DNA from: Aureimonas ureilytica DSM 18598 = NBRC 106430
GTDB taxonomy: Bacteria; Pseudomonadota; Alphaproteobacteria; Rhizobiales; Rhizobiaceae
NCBI RefSeq assembly: GCF_000382705.1
Contig: NZ_ARQE01000001.1
Span: 725,551 to 789,550, forward strand
Reading direction: 5' to 3'
DNA: 64,000 nt
The notes below the pieces were generated by a model. It was not told the DNA's origin and ran no database searches. It saw only the letters and a list, made by a program, of their open reading frames with translations. Position 1 is the first letter of the stretch. Every line of letters begins with the position of its first letter. Of the stretch, positions 24,260 through 33,369 are shown piece after piece. A program made the position numbers and the translations under genes.

Positions 24260-25014
24260 CAGGCGGCGGTCCTCTGGAACAGGTCGTCGCGGCTCAGGCC
24301 CATGAAGCCGAGATCGCGATCGAAGGCTTCGGACGCGCCCTGGAGCCGGATCGGAACGCCGTCCGCCGCCCAGGTGCGATCCGCCGACAGGAGAAGCTGA
24401 AGGCACTGGCCGCCCAGACGCTTCACCTCGCCCGCGTCCAGCGCCAGCGGCGTGCCGCGATGGTTGAGGAGCGCGGCGTGCAGGGCGCCGGCGGCGGTGA
24501 GGTCGAGAACGGCGGGCAGCGACAGAAGCGCCTCGTTCTCCGCCGGCTCGGCGGGGAGGGCGGCCGGCGCGCTCGGCTCGGCACCCGCCGGCAGGGCGCC
24601 GACGCTCGCCAGAAGCAGCGCCATCTGCGCGTCGAGATCGGCCGGCGGGGCGTCCTCTCCGGCGACGCCGGCCAACTCGGCAGGCTCGCTCGGATCGGCG
24701 TCGCCGAGGTCGGCGGCGTCGGTCCCGTCGTCGGCATCCTCCGCCGCGACAAGCACCGTCTCGTCGGAGGCGTCCTCAACGACGTCGTCCGAGGCGTCCA
24801 GCTCCGGCGCGCTCGCCAGGTCGTCGGCCGCGTCCGCTTCGCCGCTCTCGGCCGACAAGGCGGCCGCGTCCTCGGCTTCCGCCGCTTCGGCGTCCTGCGT
24901 CGCTGTAAGGGACGCGTCGCTCGCCGCCATCATGGCGAGAATTTCGGGGGGCAGGGCGACGACGAGGTCGTCCTGTGGTTCAGGCGTGCCGGTGGTCGGT
25001 GTCTTCGAACCCAT
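24259..25014 (-). CDS. STAS-domain protein (CheS-like) with a long acidic N-terminal extension
   Basis: 251 residues. Residues about 160-251 form a STAS domain (LSLPAVLDLTAAGALHAAL ... TPLALDAGEVKRLGGQCLQL), the fold of anti-sigma antagonists. The gene occupies the place of orf2/cheS in the S. meliloti che operon; CheS there is reported to bind CheA and help drain CheY1-phosphate. Here the STAS domain follows about 150 low-complexity residues, mostly Ala, Asp and Glu, with no predicted structure. The ATG at 25014 is preceded by GGGAGGA at proper distance, better than the in-frame ATG at 25029. It overlaps the MCP stop by one base. Confidence 0.8.
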   Translation of the reverse strand: MGSKTPTTGTPEPQDDLVVALPPEILAMMAASDASLTATQDAEAAEAEDAAALSAESGEADAADDLASAPELDASDDVVEDASDETVLVAAEDADDGTDAADLGDADPSEPAELAGVAGEDAPPADLDAQMALLLASVGALPAGAEPSAPAALPAEPAENEALLSLPAVLDLTAAGALHAALLNHRGTPLALDAGEVKRLGGQCLQLLLSADRTWAADGVPIRLQGASEAFDRDLGFMGLSRDDLFQRTAA

Positions 25015-27002
25015 CAGAATTCCTCCCAACCCAGATCTTCGGACGGAGCGGCGGCGGCGGCGGCACCACCACCCGAGGCGGCGGCGACGGCGACCGGGCG
25101 GGCGACAGGGGCCGGCTCGGCGGCGCGCGGCGCGGGAGCCGGGGCCGCCTGCGGCTTGGCGGTGGTCTTCATGGCGGCGGACATGGAGCGCAGCTGCGCC
25201 ACGGCGCCGTTGGTCCCGTCCACCTGGAAGGAGGACACGAGACGTCCGAGTTCTTCGGTCTCGGCGCGCAGCGACAGCGTGGCGGCGGTGGTTTCCTCCA
25301 CCATGGCCGCGTTCTGCTGCGTGACGCGGTCCATCTTGTTCACGGCGTCGTTGACGTCGGCGATGCCGATCGACTGTTCGCGCGCCGAACCGGCGATCTC
25401 CTGCACCAGGGCGTCGATCTGCGTCACCTGCGCGGCGATGCGGGTGAGCACCTCGCCCGAGCGGTTCACGAGGTCCACGCCGTTGCCGACATGGGTCGAG
25501 GACGTGCCGATCAGCGTCTTGATTTCCTTGGCCGCTTCCGAGGAGCGCTGGGCGAGCGCGCGCACTTCGAGCGCCACGACCGCGAAGCCGCGACCGGCAT
25601 CGCCCGCTCTCGCCGCTTCGACGCCCGCGTTCAGCGCCAGGAGGTTGGTCTGGAAGGCGATCTCGTCGATGACGCCGATGATGCGGGCGATCTGCTGCGA
25701 GGACTTCTGGATCGCGTTCATCGCGTCCACCGCCTCGCGCATGACCTCGCCGGAGCGCTCGGTGTCCTGCCGCGCGGCGGCGACGGACGAGGCGACCGAC
25801 GCGGCGTTCTCGGCCGAATGCTTCACCGTCGCGGTGATCTCGTCGAGCGCCGAGGCGGTCTTGTCGAGGCTGGCGGCCTGCTGCTCCGTGCGGCGCGACA
25901 GGTCGTCCGAGGCATGGCCGATCTCGCTCGTGCCGTTGGCGATCGAGGACACGGACTGCGCGACGCGGCCGACCATGTCGTGCAGATGGGTGACGGCGGC
26001 GTTGAACTCGTTGCGAAGCTTGGCGTAGCGCGGCGGGAACTCGGCCTCGATGCGGCAGGTGAGGTCGCCACCCGACAGGCGGGTCAGCCCGTCCTGGATG
26101 GCCTGCACCACGTCGGCCTGCTCGCCGACCGTGCGCAGGCGCTCGGTCTCGGCTTCCTGCTCGCGGTTGGCGCTCGAGGAGCGCAGGCTCGCCAGTTCGG
26201 CTTCGAGGGCGAGCGCGCGCTGGCGGGCGGCGCGCAGCGCCTCGCCGGTGCGGGCGAGCGCGCCGATCTCGTCGGCGCGGCCGATCGCGCCGGGCTGCGC
26301 GTCGGACGCGCCCTCGGCGAGGCGCGCCAGTTCCTCGCTCGTGCGGCGCAGCGGCGAGGCGATGCCGCGAAGGAGAAGCGCGCAGGACAGGCCGGCGAGA
26401 ACCAGCGGGAAGCCGATCGCCAGGGGAAGGGTCGTGTTGGCCGTGGCGCGCGCTTCCTCGCGGTGGGCGAGGGCGGTGGCGAGCGCGCTTTCCTCGCTTT
26501 CGCGCAGCGAGCGCACGAGCGACAGCATGGGCGCGGCGTCCGGGCCGCTCGCGGGCGCCGCGAGAATCTCCGTGCGGGCCCGGGCGGGCGCCGCCGGAGC
26601 GGCGACCGCGCCGCCGAGCGCATGATCGACATCGCTGCGGAAGTCGGCGTCGAGGCTCTTCAGGCGCTCCAGGCGCGCCGTGTCGGTGGCCGAAAGGAAG
26701 CGGCCCTGCAGCGCGCCGACGGCGGCCGACAGGTCGGAACCAGCCGTCTTGAACTGCGCCTCGGCACCGTCGTTGCGCTGCTGAACGAGCGCCATGGCCG
26801 CCGTGCTGCGAGCGAGCACGGCCCGTTCCAGCGCATCGGTCGCCCGGGCGCGGTCCAGAAGCTCGTCATAGGAAGCGTTCGCCGCATCCGTCGCGGCGGC
26901 GGTCTGATGGATCGCGACCCCGCCCATGCCGACGCCTGCCGCAGTCAAGCAGAAGGCCAGAAGGAGCTTGCGGGAGGTGGAGATGTTCTTGAACGCGAGC
27001 AT
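25014..27002 (-). CDS. methyl-accepting chemotaxis protein (first gene of che operon 1)
   Basis: 662 residues. The first membrane helix is at about 12-33 (LLLAFCLTAAGVGMGGVA) and the second near 190-210, enclosing a four-helix-bundle periplasmic domain of about 150 residues. HAMP follows, then the signalling domain with hairpin tip EIAFQTNLLALNAGVEAARA and GRGFAVVALEVRALAQRS. The C-terminus is an Ala/Pro linker ending in GWEEF, a CheR-docking pentapeptide. Ligand unknown. The ATG at 27002 is chosen because a GGAG lies six bases upstream and the membrane helix begins soon after. It occupies the receptor position at the head of the S. meliloti-type operon. Confidence 0.93.
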   Translation of the reverse strand: MLAFKNISTSRKLLLAFCLTAAGVGMGGVAIHQTAAATDAANASYDELLDRARATDALERAVLARSTAAMALVQQRNDGAEAQFKTAGSDLSAAVGALQGRFLSATDTARLERLKSLDADFRSDVDHALGGAVAAPAAPARARTEILAAPASGPDAAPMLSLVRSLRESEESALATALAHREEARATANTTLPLAIGFPLVLAGLSCALLLRGIASPLRRTSEELARLAEGASDAQPGAIGRADEIGALARTGEALRAARQRALALEAELASLRSSSANREQEAETERLRTVGEQADVVQAIQDGLTRLSGGDLTCRIEAEFPPRYAKLRNEFNAAVTHLHDMVGRVAQSVSSIANGTSEIGHASDDLSRRTEQQAASLDKTASALDEITATVKHSAENAASVASSVAAARQDTERSGEVMREAVDAMNAIQKSSQQIARIIGVIDEIAFQTNLLALNAGVEAARAGDAGRGFAVVALEVRALAQRSSEAAKEIKTLIGTSSTHVGNGVDLVNRSGEVLTRIAAQVTQIDALVQEIAGSAREQSIGIADVNDAVNKMDRVTQQNAAMVEETTAATLSLRAETEELGRLVSSFQVDGTNGAVAQLRSMSAAMKTTAKPQAAPAPAPRAAEPAPVARPVAVAAASGGGAAAAAAPSEDLGWEEF

Positions 27003-27477
27003 GGCGTCTCCGGAGCAGGCGCGTGCGGCGACCGCGATTGGCGATACGGGCGAAACGAGCGCTCCGGCGGGGAAGGCGGATCGGCGACGCGCCGCCCTCG
27101 AGGGAGGCGTGGGGGCTCGGCGTCCGGGCGCCGGGCTTGTTCGCCGATCGGATTCCACGGGGAATCGATCGTCTTTCCACCCTGTTGTATCGGCCAACCT
27201 ATAAGATTGTGTTGAATTGCACTTGCCTGATTTCGGCAAGAAATCGTTCATCTTTCTTGCGTCCCCAGCAACCATCCGATGCTTGGGTGTTCCGGTCGGG
27301 GAAGGTCATCCTTTCGAAAGGATTGCTGGCGGCGGTTGCTTTGAATGGGTGGTCGTAGGGAGAAGAAAAGCTTTCGTTGACTCTGAAAGCATTCCGCATC
27401 GAAGAGCTGGGTCGCTTAACGGCTGCGCAATCTGTTTTCGACATTTTGAACTGGTCCGAAAGCGAGGCCAAGTCGCG
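27003..27477. promoter_or_regulatory. divergent intergenic region between the two chemotaxis operons
   Basis: 475 bp with no supported gene. It must contain the promoters of both the minus-strand MCP operon and the plus-strand STAS-cheY-cheA operon. The stretch 27170-27260 is markedly AT-richer than the genes on both sides. I see no convincing -35/-10 pairs; one GCCGATAC on the minus strand resembles a flagellar sigma-28 -10 box but has no matching -35. Confidence 0.55.
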
Positions 27478-27756
27478 ATGTCTTCTTCTTCCAACACAAT
27501 CGCCCTGTCCGGCGCCTGCGAGCTGTCCCGTCTCGTGGATGTGCGCGCCGAACTTCTCGATTTCGCCGAGCGGAATCCCGAAGGGCCCGTGCATCTCGAT
27601 CTCAAGGCCGTGGATCGCGCCGATATCGGCCTCGTTCAGCTGGTCGCGAGCTTTCGCGCCTCGCTGGCCGCCAAGGGGCGCGAGCTGACGCTCGTCCTGT
27701 CCGAGACGGTCGAGCAGCTGTTCCAGAGCGCCGGCGCTCCGGTGCCCGGGCGCTGA
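27478..27756 (+). CDS. STAS-domain protein (head of che operon 2)
   Basis: 92 residues, a stand-alone STAS domain: IALSGACELSRLVDVRAELL, then the nucleotide/serine-loop region HLDLKAVDRADIGLVQLVAS and a C-terminal helix TVEQLFQSAGAPVP. The family includes anti-anti-sigma factors and, in chemotaxis operons, proteins that bind CheA. The canonical phosphorylatable Ser position reads ADIG, so phospho-control is doubtful. It is a shorter counterpart of the STAS gene in the divergent operon. Ninety bp separate it from cheY. Confidence 0.82.
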   Translation: MSSSSNTIALSGACELSRLVDVRAELLDFAERNPEGPVHLDLKAVDRADIGLVQLVASFRASLAAKGRELTLVLSETVEQLFQSAGAPVPGR

Positions 27757-27847
27757 TCGCCCCGGACACCAGGGACCGCGCGGCTTCCTTTTTCTTCCTT
27801 CCCTTCCTCCCGAACGTTCAATCCCCGAAATCAGAAAGGTGCAGTCC

Positions 27848-28216
27848 GTGACAAAGTCCGTACTTTGCGTCGATGACTCCGCCAGCATCCGTCAGATGGT
27901 GTCGTTCACGCTCGAAAGCGCCGGCTACGCGCCCGACACGGCGGTGGACGGTGCCGATGCCCTGACCAAGCTGGATCAGAACAAGTATCAGCTCATCATC
28001 ACCGACCTGAACATGCCCAATCTCGACGGGATCGGCATGATCAAGAAGGTCCGTGAGATGCCGCAGCACGCCGGCGTGCCGATCGTCATGCTGACCACCG
28101 AGTCCGACGAGGGCAAGAAGCAGGAAGGCAAGGCGGCCGGCGCCACCGGCTGGATCGTCAAGCCTTTCGATCAGACCAAGCTCGTCGCCGTCGTCAACAA
28201 GCTGATCGGAGCCTGA
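27848..28216 (+). CDS. cheY: chemotaxis response regulator CheY (operon 2)
   Basis: 122 residues. D9-D10 in VLCVDDSASIRQMV, phospho-Asp D53 in LIITDLNMPNLDGIGM, Thr in IVMLTTESDEG, Lys in GWIVKPFDQT. It begins with GTG at 27848; an AAGG motif eight bases upstream supports this over the in-frame GTG at 27839. It sits directly before cheA of the same system and is its likely phosphorylation target. Confidence 0.94.
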   Translation: MTKSVLCVDDSASIRQMVSFTLESAGYAPDTAVDGADALTKLDQNKYQLIITDLNMPNLDGIGMIKKVREMPQHAGVPIVMLTTESDEGKKQEGKAAGATGWIVKPFDQTKLVAVVNKLIGA

Positions 28217-28221
28217 CGTCC

Positions 28222-30279
28222 ATGGGCGGCGATATGCTCGAAGTCTTCCTCAACGAAGCGCGTGATCTTCTGGAACAGCTCGAAGCGGCGCTGCTCGACT
28301 TGGAAACGCGGCCGAACGACCGCGAACTCATCAACACGACCTTCCGGGCTCTTCACACGCTGAAGGGTTCGGGCGGCATGTTCGGCCCGCCCGCCATGGC
28401 GGCCTTCGCCCATGAGCTGGAAAACGCCTTCGAGAAGGTGCGCCAGGACAAGGCCCCGGTCACGCCCGCCCTTGTCAGCCTGCTTCTCCAGTCGGCCGAC
28501 CAGATCCGCAAGCTCCTGTTCGAAAGCGACGGCGACCATTCCGCCGAAAGCCGCCGCCTGGCGGACGCGCTTCTGGCCGAAGTCGCCGACGGCGCCGCGG
28601 CGCCCGTCGCAGCCGCCTCGGGCGCCGCCCAGCCGGCGATGCAGGCCGCTGTCGCGGAAACGCTCCAGCGCTTCCGCATCCGCATGTCGCTCGAGCGCAG
28701 CGCGCTGGCCTTCGGCACCAATCCCTTGGCGCTGATCGACGAGCTGCGCGATCTCGGCACGCTCAGCGTCGTGGCCGACACATCGGGCGTGCCGGTGCTC
28801 GAAGAGCTCGTCCCGACCGATCTGCACATGGCCTGGGACATGGAACTGGCGACCTCGCGCGGCCGCTCGGCGATCGACGACGTGTTCATCTTCGTGGACG
28901 GCCCGGACGCGGTTCGCATCGAGGAACTCGCCGCCGAAGCCGCGCCCGCCCCGGTTGCCGCGCCGGCTCCGGTCGCCGCCGCGCCCGTGGCCGCCGCGCC
29001 CGTCGCTTCCGCTCCGGTTGCCGCTCCCGCAGCGCCGGCGCCCAAGAGCGAAGCGCCCGTCGCCGCCAAGGCGCCCGCCAAGGCCGAAGCGCCGGGCGAG
29101 GGCAAGGCCGCCGCTGCGGAAGCCAATGTCCGCGTCTCCGCCTCGCGCCTCGACATGCTGCTCGATCAGGTCGGCGAACTCGTGATCGCCCAGGCCCGCC
29201 TGTCGGCGCTCGCCCGCAACCGCCACGACCCGGTTCTCACCACGGTGGCCGAGGAAATCGAGCGCCTGTCCTCGGACCTGCGCGACTCGGCCATGGGCAT
29301 GCGCATGGTGCCGATCGAAACGCTGTTCGGCCGCTATCGCCGCGTCGTGCGCGACATCTCCTCCGATCTCGGCAAGGACATCGACCTCCAGTTCTCCGGC
29401 GAGGAAACCGAACTCGACAAGACCGTGCTCGACCGCCTCGGCGATCCCATGGTCCACATCATCCGCAACAGCTGCGACCACGGCATCGAGTCGGCCGAGC
29501 GCCGCGAGGCGGCCGGCAAGCCCAAGCGCGGTCTCCTGCGCCTGTCGGCCCGCCAGGCCGGCACCGAGGTCGTCATCACGATCGAGGACGACGGCGCCGG
29601 TCTCAACCGCGCCCGCATCCTGGAAAAGGCGCAGGCCGCCGGTGTCGTGCCGGAGGGCGTGACGCCGCCCGATCGCGAGATCGACGAGCTGATCTTCCAT
29701 CCGGGCCTGTCCACGGCGGCCGCCGTGTCCAACCTGTCGGGCCGCGGCGTCGGAATGGACGTGGTGCGCCGCACCATCACCGAGCTGCACGGCACGATCG
29801 AGATCGACACGCGCCCCGGCGAGGGGACGCGCTTCATGCTGCGCCTGCCGCTGACGCTCGCCATCATCGACGGGCTCCAGGTCGCCATCGGCGACGCCCA
29901 GTGCATCCTGCCGCTCACCAGCGTCGAGGAATGCGTGGAACTGGCGGCGGTGGAAACCCGCGCCTCGGGCGGCCGCAACTTCGTGGACATCCGTGGCACG
30001 CTCGTCCCGCTCCTGTGGATGAACGAAGTGTTCGGCACGGCTGAGCGCGGCGCCATCGTGGTGGTCACCGAAAGCGAGGCCGGCAAGCTCGGCGTCGTGG
30101 TGGATCAGGTGGTGGGCCAGCACCAGACGGTGATCAAGCCGCTCTCGCCGCTCCACGCCAAGACGCCGGGCCTCGTCGGCGCGACGATCCTGGGTGACGG
30201 CGCGGTCGCCCTCATTCTCGACGTGAACCCCCTTGCACGGTTCGTGGGCCAGCCCCGCGCCGACCGCATCGCCGCCTGA
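28222..30279 (+). CDS. cheA: chemotaxis histidine kinase CheA (operon 2)
   Basis: 685 residues. HPt domain at 1-110 with H45 in FRALHTLKGSGGMFG; a P2-like domain around 140-235; then an Ala/Pro/Val-rich linker of about 60 residues with repeated APVAA units. The dimerisation region is DMLLDQVGELVIAQARLS, the ATPase has VHIIRNSCDHGIES and EDDGAGL and GRGVGMDVVRR, and the CheW-like P5 domain ends the protein. It differs clearly from the CheA of operon 1, so the two are separate systems and not a recent duplication. Confidence 0.96.
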   Translation: MGGDMLEVFLNEARDLLEQLEAALLDLETRPNDRELINTTFRALHTLKGSGGMFGPPAMAAFAHELENAFEKVRQDKAPVTPALVSLLLQSADQIRKLLFESDGDHSAESRRLADALLAEVADGAAAPVAAASGAAQPAMQAAVAETLQRFRIRMSLERSALAFGTNPLALIDELRDLGTLSVVADTSGVPVLEELVPTDLHMAWDMELATSRGRSAIDDVFIFVDGPDAVRIEELAAEAAPAPVAAPAPVAAAPVAAAPVASAPVAAPAAPAPKSEAPVAAKAPAKAEAPGEGKAAAAEANVRVSASRLDMLLDQVGELVIAQARLSALARNRHDPVLTTVAEEIERLSSDLRDSAMGMRMVPIETLFGRYRRVVRDISSDLGKDIDLQFSGEETELDKTVLDRLGDPMVHIIRNSCDHGIESAERREAAGKPKRGLLRLSARQAGTEVVITIEDDGAGLNRARILEKAQAAGVVPEGVTPPDREIDELIFHPGLSTAAAVSNLSGRGVGMDVVRRTITELHGTIEIDTRPGEGTRFMLRLPLTLAIIDGLQVAIGDAQCILPLTSVEECVELAAVETRASGGRNFVDIRGTLVPLLWMNEVFGTAERGAIVVVTESEAGKLGVVVDQVVGQHQTVIKPLSPLHAKTPGLVGATILGDGAVALILDVNPLARFVGQPRADRIAA

Positions 30280-30290
30280 CGGAGCCTCCC

Positions 30291-30755
30291 ATGTCGCAGA
30301 TCGCAGAATCCGCCGATCCCTCCCTGCAGGACTACCTGACCGTCGCTCTCGGCGAGGACCTGTTCGGCATCAAGGTGGCGCTGGTGCACGAGGTTCTCGA
30401 CCCGCCCGCGATGACGCGGGTGCCCAACGCGCCGGCCTTCGCGCCGGGCCTCGTCAACGTGCGCGGCAATGTCCTGCCGCTCATCGACCTTCGCAACCGC
30501 TTCGGCATGGAGCCGACCGAGGACACCGAATCGACCCGGTTGATCGTGTCCGAGGTCGCCGCCGCCGGCGAGACCTTCCATGTCGGCATCAAGACCGACG
30601 CGGTGTTCGAGGTCATCCACGTTCGCCCCGGCGAGGTGGAAGCCATGCCCGAATACGGCACGCGCTGGCCGAGCCGCTATCTCGACGGCGTGGTGCGCCA
30701 GGACGGTCGCTTCGTCGTGCTGCTGGATGTCGAGCAGCTCCTCGAGGACGCCTGA
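30291..30755 (+). CDS. cheW: chemotaxis coupling protein CheW (operon 2, first copy)
   Basis: 154 residues: YLTVALGEDLFGIKVALVHE, then APGLVNVRGNVLPLIDLRNR and IKTDAVFEVIHVRPGEVEAM mark a CheW fold. It lies 11 bp after cheA. It is diverged from the second CheW next to it, so the two may couple different receptors or one may act as an array adaptor. Confidence 0.93.
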   Translation: MSQIAESADPSLQDYLTVALGEDLFGIKVALVHEVLDPPAMTRVPNAPAFAPGLVNVRGNVLPLIDLRNRFGMEPTEDTESTRLIVSEVAAAGETFHVGIKTDAVFEVIHVRPGEVEAMPEYGTRWPSRYLDGVVRQDGRFVVLLDVEQLLEDA

Positions 30756-30821
30756 TCCGGACCCGCTTCCGCGCCGCCCTTCCCCTTTCGCTCCGCCGAG
30801 CCGACTTCACAGGATGAGAGC

Positions 30822-31343
30822 ATGAACACGCCCTTCCACTCCTCCCGCGCCGAAGACGAGGAGGCCGACAGCAACAACGAGATGCTGACGTTCCAGCTCG
30901 GCTCCGCCGCCTTCGCCGTCAATGTGCGCCAGGTCCGCGAAGTGCTCGACTACAAGCCGATCCAGCGCATGGCCAACGCGCCGGAAAGCCTGCTCGGCAT
31001 GATCGACGTGCGCGGCGTCGGCGTTCCGGTGGTGGATCTCAAGCGTCGTCTCGCCATGCCGGCGAGCGAAACGCGCGAGGTCGGCGCCGAAACCCGCATC
31101 GTGGTCCTGGAGTTCGAACTCGACGAGCATCTCCACACGCTCGCCGTGATCGCGGACGCGGTTCACGAAGTGGCCGACCTGTCGGACCAGACGCTCGAAG
31201 CGCCGCCGCATGTGGGCGAGGCCTGGAGCAACGAGTTCGTGCAGGGGCTCGGACGGCGGGGCGAGTCCTTCCTCACCCTTCTGAAGGTCGAGAAGCTTTT
31301 CGGCGCGAGCGACCGCGCGCTCCTCAAGGCAGAGGCGGCCTGA
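30822..31343 (+). CDS. cheW: chemotaxis coupling protein CheW (operon 2, second copy)
   Basis: 173 residues. An acidic N-terminal 20 residues (SRAEDEEADSNNE) precede a standard CheW domain: LTFQLGSAAFAVNVRQVREV, ESLLGMIDVRGVGVPVVDLK and VIADAVHEVADLSDQ. The acidic extension is absent from the first copy. Four bases separate it from cheR. Confidence 0.93.
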   Translation: MNTPFHSSRAEDEEADSNNEMLTFQLGSAAFAVNVRQVREVLDYKPIQRMANAPESLLGMIDVRGVGVPVVDLKRRLAMPASETREVGAETRIVVLEFELDEHLHTLAVIADAVHEVADLSDQTLEAPPHVGEAWSNEFVQGLGRRGESFLTLLKVEKLFGASDRALLKAEAA

Positions 31344-31347
31344 TCCG

Positions 31348-32244
31348 ATGCAAGGCGCCGCTCGCTCCTCCACCTACGCAGATCCGGCGCCCGAGGCGAT
31401 CCCCCAATGGACCCGCGTGGAACTCGGCGACAAGGCTTTCGAAGCCCTTGTCCGCCTCGTCCACGAACATTGCGGCATCACGCTCTCGTCCGTGAAGAAG
31501 ACCATGCTGGAAACGCGGCTGCGCCGCCGCCTCCATGCCAATGGCCTCGACAATTTCGACGACTATGTCGCGCTTCTGCGCTCGCCGACCGAACGGGGCC
31601 GCGAGCTTCAGGGCTTCGTCGACACGGTCGTCACGAACGAGACCTCGTTCTTTCGGGAACGAACCCATTTCGACTATCTGGACGCGGCCGAACTCGACCG
31701 GCTCGTGGCCAATGCCGGGACGCGCCAGCTGCGCGCCTGGAGCGCGGCCTGCTCCTCGGGGCAGGAGGTCTACACGCTCGCCATGGTTCTGGACGCCGCC
31801 TCGGAAGGGGCGACGCGCTGGGACTGGAACATCCTGGCGACCGACATCTCGGTGAAGGTCCTGACGGCCGCGCGCGAGGCGATCTACCGCGCCGAGGACG
31901 TGGCGAGCGTGCCGCAGGCGCTGCGCGACCGCTACGTGCTGCGCTCCAAGGACCCGAACAGCGAGGCCGTGCGCATGGCGCCCGAGCTGCGCCAGCGCGT
32001 CCAGTTCGGCCAGCTCAACCTCATGCACAACGAGTATCACGTGAAGTCGAAGATGGACGTCATCTTCCTTCGCAACGTGCTCATCTATTTCGAGCCGAAG
32101 ACGCAGGAAGCCGTGGTGGCGAAGCTCTGCCGCCACCTTCGCCCGGGCGGGCTCCTGTTCCTCGGCCATTCCGATACGACACGATCGGGCAGCCTGCCGC
32201 TGCGCCTCGTTCGCGGCAACATCTATCAGCGTCTGGAGGACTGA
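31348..32244 (+). CDS. cheR: chemotaxis methyltransferase CheR (operon 2)
   Basis: 298 residues. Helical N-terminal domain [20 protein letters not shown], then SAM-binding [39 protein letters not shown] and [16 protein letters not shown] plus [10 protein letters not shown]. It methylates receptors feeding the second system; no MCP gene lies in this operon, so its receptors are encoded elsewhere or are shared with operon 1. Confidence 0.95.
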   Translation: MQGAARSSTYADPAPEAIPQWTRVELGDKAFEALVRLVHEHCGITLSSVKKTMLETRLRRRLHANGLDNFDDYVALLRSPTERGRELQGFVDTVVTNETSFFRERTHFDYLDAAELDRLVANAGTRQLRAWSAACSSGQEVYTLAMVLDAASEGATRWDWNILATDISVKVLTAAREAIYRAEDVASVPQALRDRYVLRSKDPNSEAVRMAPELRQRVQFGQLNLMHNEYHVKSKMDVIFLRNVLIYFEPKTQEAVVAKLCRHLRPGGLLFLGHSDTTRSGSLPLRLVRGNIYQRLED

Positions 32245-32249
32245 TCGCC

Positions 32250-33362
32250 ATGAAGCCTATTCGCGTCCTCATCGTGGACGACAGCGCGAGCGTCCGTCAG
32301 GTCCTGTCCGAGATCGTCGCGGCCGAGCCCGACATGGAAGTGCTCGGAACGGCCTCCAACCCCTATTTCGCCGCCGAGCGGATGCGCGACGAGGTGCCCG
32401 ACGTCATCATCTGCGACATCGAGATGCCGCGCATGGACGGCATCACCTTCGTCCAGAAGCTGATGAGCCAGCGCCCGATCCCGGTCGTGATCTGCTCCTC
32501 GCTCGCCGAGGCCGGCTCCAAGATGGCGCTTCAGGCGCTGGAAGCGGGCGCGGTCGAGATCATCGCCAAGCCCAAGATGGGCACGCCGCAATTCCTCATG
32601 GAATCGCGCACCCGCATCGCCGACGCCGTGCGCGCCGCCTCGCACGCCACGGTGCGCGCCCGCAAGCCGCCGGCCGCCGCGATCACCCCCCAGGCCAAGC
32701 TGACCGCCGACGCGGTTCTGCCGCCCTCCAACGGCCGCCCGATCGACCGCACCACCGACAAGGTCGTGGTGATCGGCGCCTCCACGGGCGGAACCGAGGC
32801 GCTGCGCCGCATCCTGGAAGCGCTGCCCGCCGACGCGCCGGGCATCGCCATCGTCCAGCACATGCCCGCCGGCTTCACCTCCGCCTTCGCCAAGCGCCTC
32901 GACGGCCTGTGCCAGATCGAGGTCCGCGAGGCGGTGACGGGCGATCGCCTCATGCCGGGCCTCGCGCTGATCGCGCCGGGCAACCAGCATCTTCTCCTCC
33001 AGCGCTCCGGCGCGCAGTATCATGTCGAAGTGCGCGACGGGCCGCTCGTCACGCGTCACCGCCCCTCGGTGGACGTCCTGTTCCGCTCCGCCGCCCGCTC
33101 GGCCGGCGCCAACGCGCTCGGCATCATCATGACGGGCATGGGCGACGACGGCGCCAAGGGCCTTCTGGAACTGCGCCAGACCGGCGCGCACACGATCGGC
33201 CAGGACGAGGCGACCTGCATCGTCTACGGCATGCCCAAGGAAGCCATGAAGGCGGGCGCCGTGGAGCAGGAACTGCCGCTCGACCGCATCCCGACCGAGA
33301 TCGTGCGCTTCGGCCACGATCAGCCCCTTCGTTCGGCGGCCCGCGCCGCCCAGGTCCGGTGA
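32250..33362 (+). CDS. cheB: protein-glutamate methylesterase CheB (operon 2)
   Basis: 370 residues: receiver domain with phospho-Asp in [16 protein letters not shown] and the CheB-typical CSSLAEAGS, a linker of about 55 residues, and the methylesterase with Ser in [15 protein letters not shown], His in [14 protein letters not shown] and Asp in [15 protein letters not shown]. Last of the recognised che genes here, seven bases before the unusual 599-residue protein. Confidence 0.95.
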   Translation: MKPIRVLIVDDSASVRQVLSEIVAAEPDMEVLGTASNPYFAAERMRDEVPDVIICDIEMPRMDGITFVQKLMSQRPIPVVICSSLAEAGSKMALQALEAGAVEIIAKPKMGTPQFLMESRTRIADAVRAASHATVRARKPPAAAITPQAKLTADAVLPPSNGRPIDRTTDKVVVIGASTGGTEALRRILEALPADAPGIAIVQHMPAGFTSAFAKRLDGLCQIEVREAVTGDRLMPGLALIAPGNQHLLLQRSGAQYHVEVRDGPLVTRHRPSVDVLFRSAARSAGANALGIIMTGMGDDGAKGLLELRQTGAHTIGQDEATCIVYGMPKEAMKAGAVEQELPLDRIPTEIVRFGHDQPLRSAARAAQVR

Positions 33363-33369
33363 TCCCGCA

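Noticed and set aside
27185-27215. Sigma-28 flagellar promoter upstream of the MCP
   Set aside because: GCCGATAC matches the -10 box, but the expected TAAAGTTT element is absent at the right distance.
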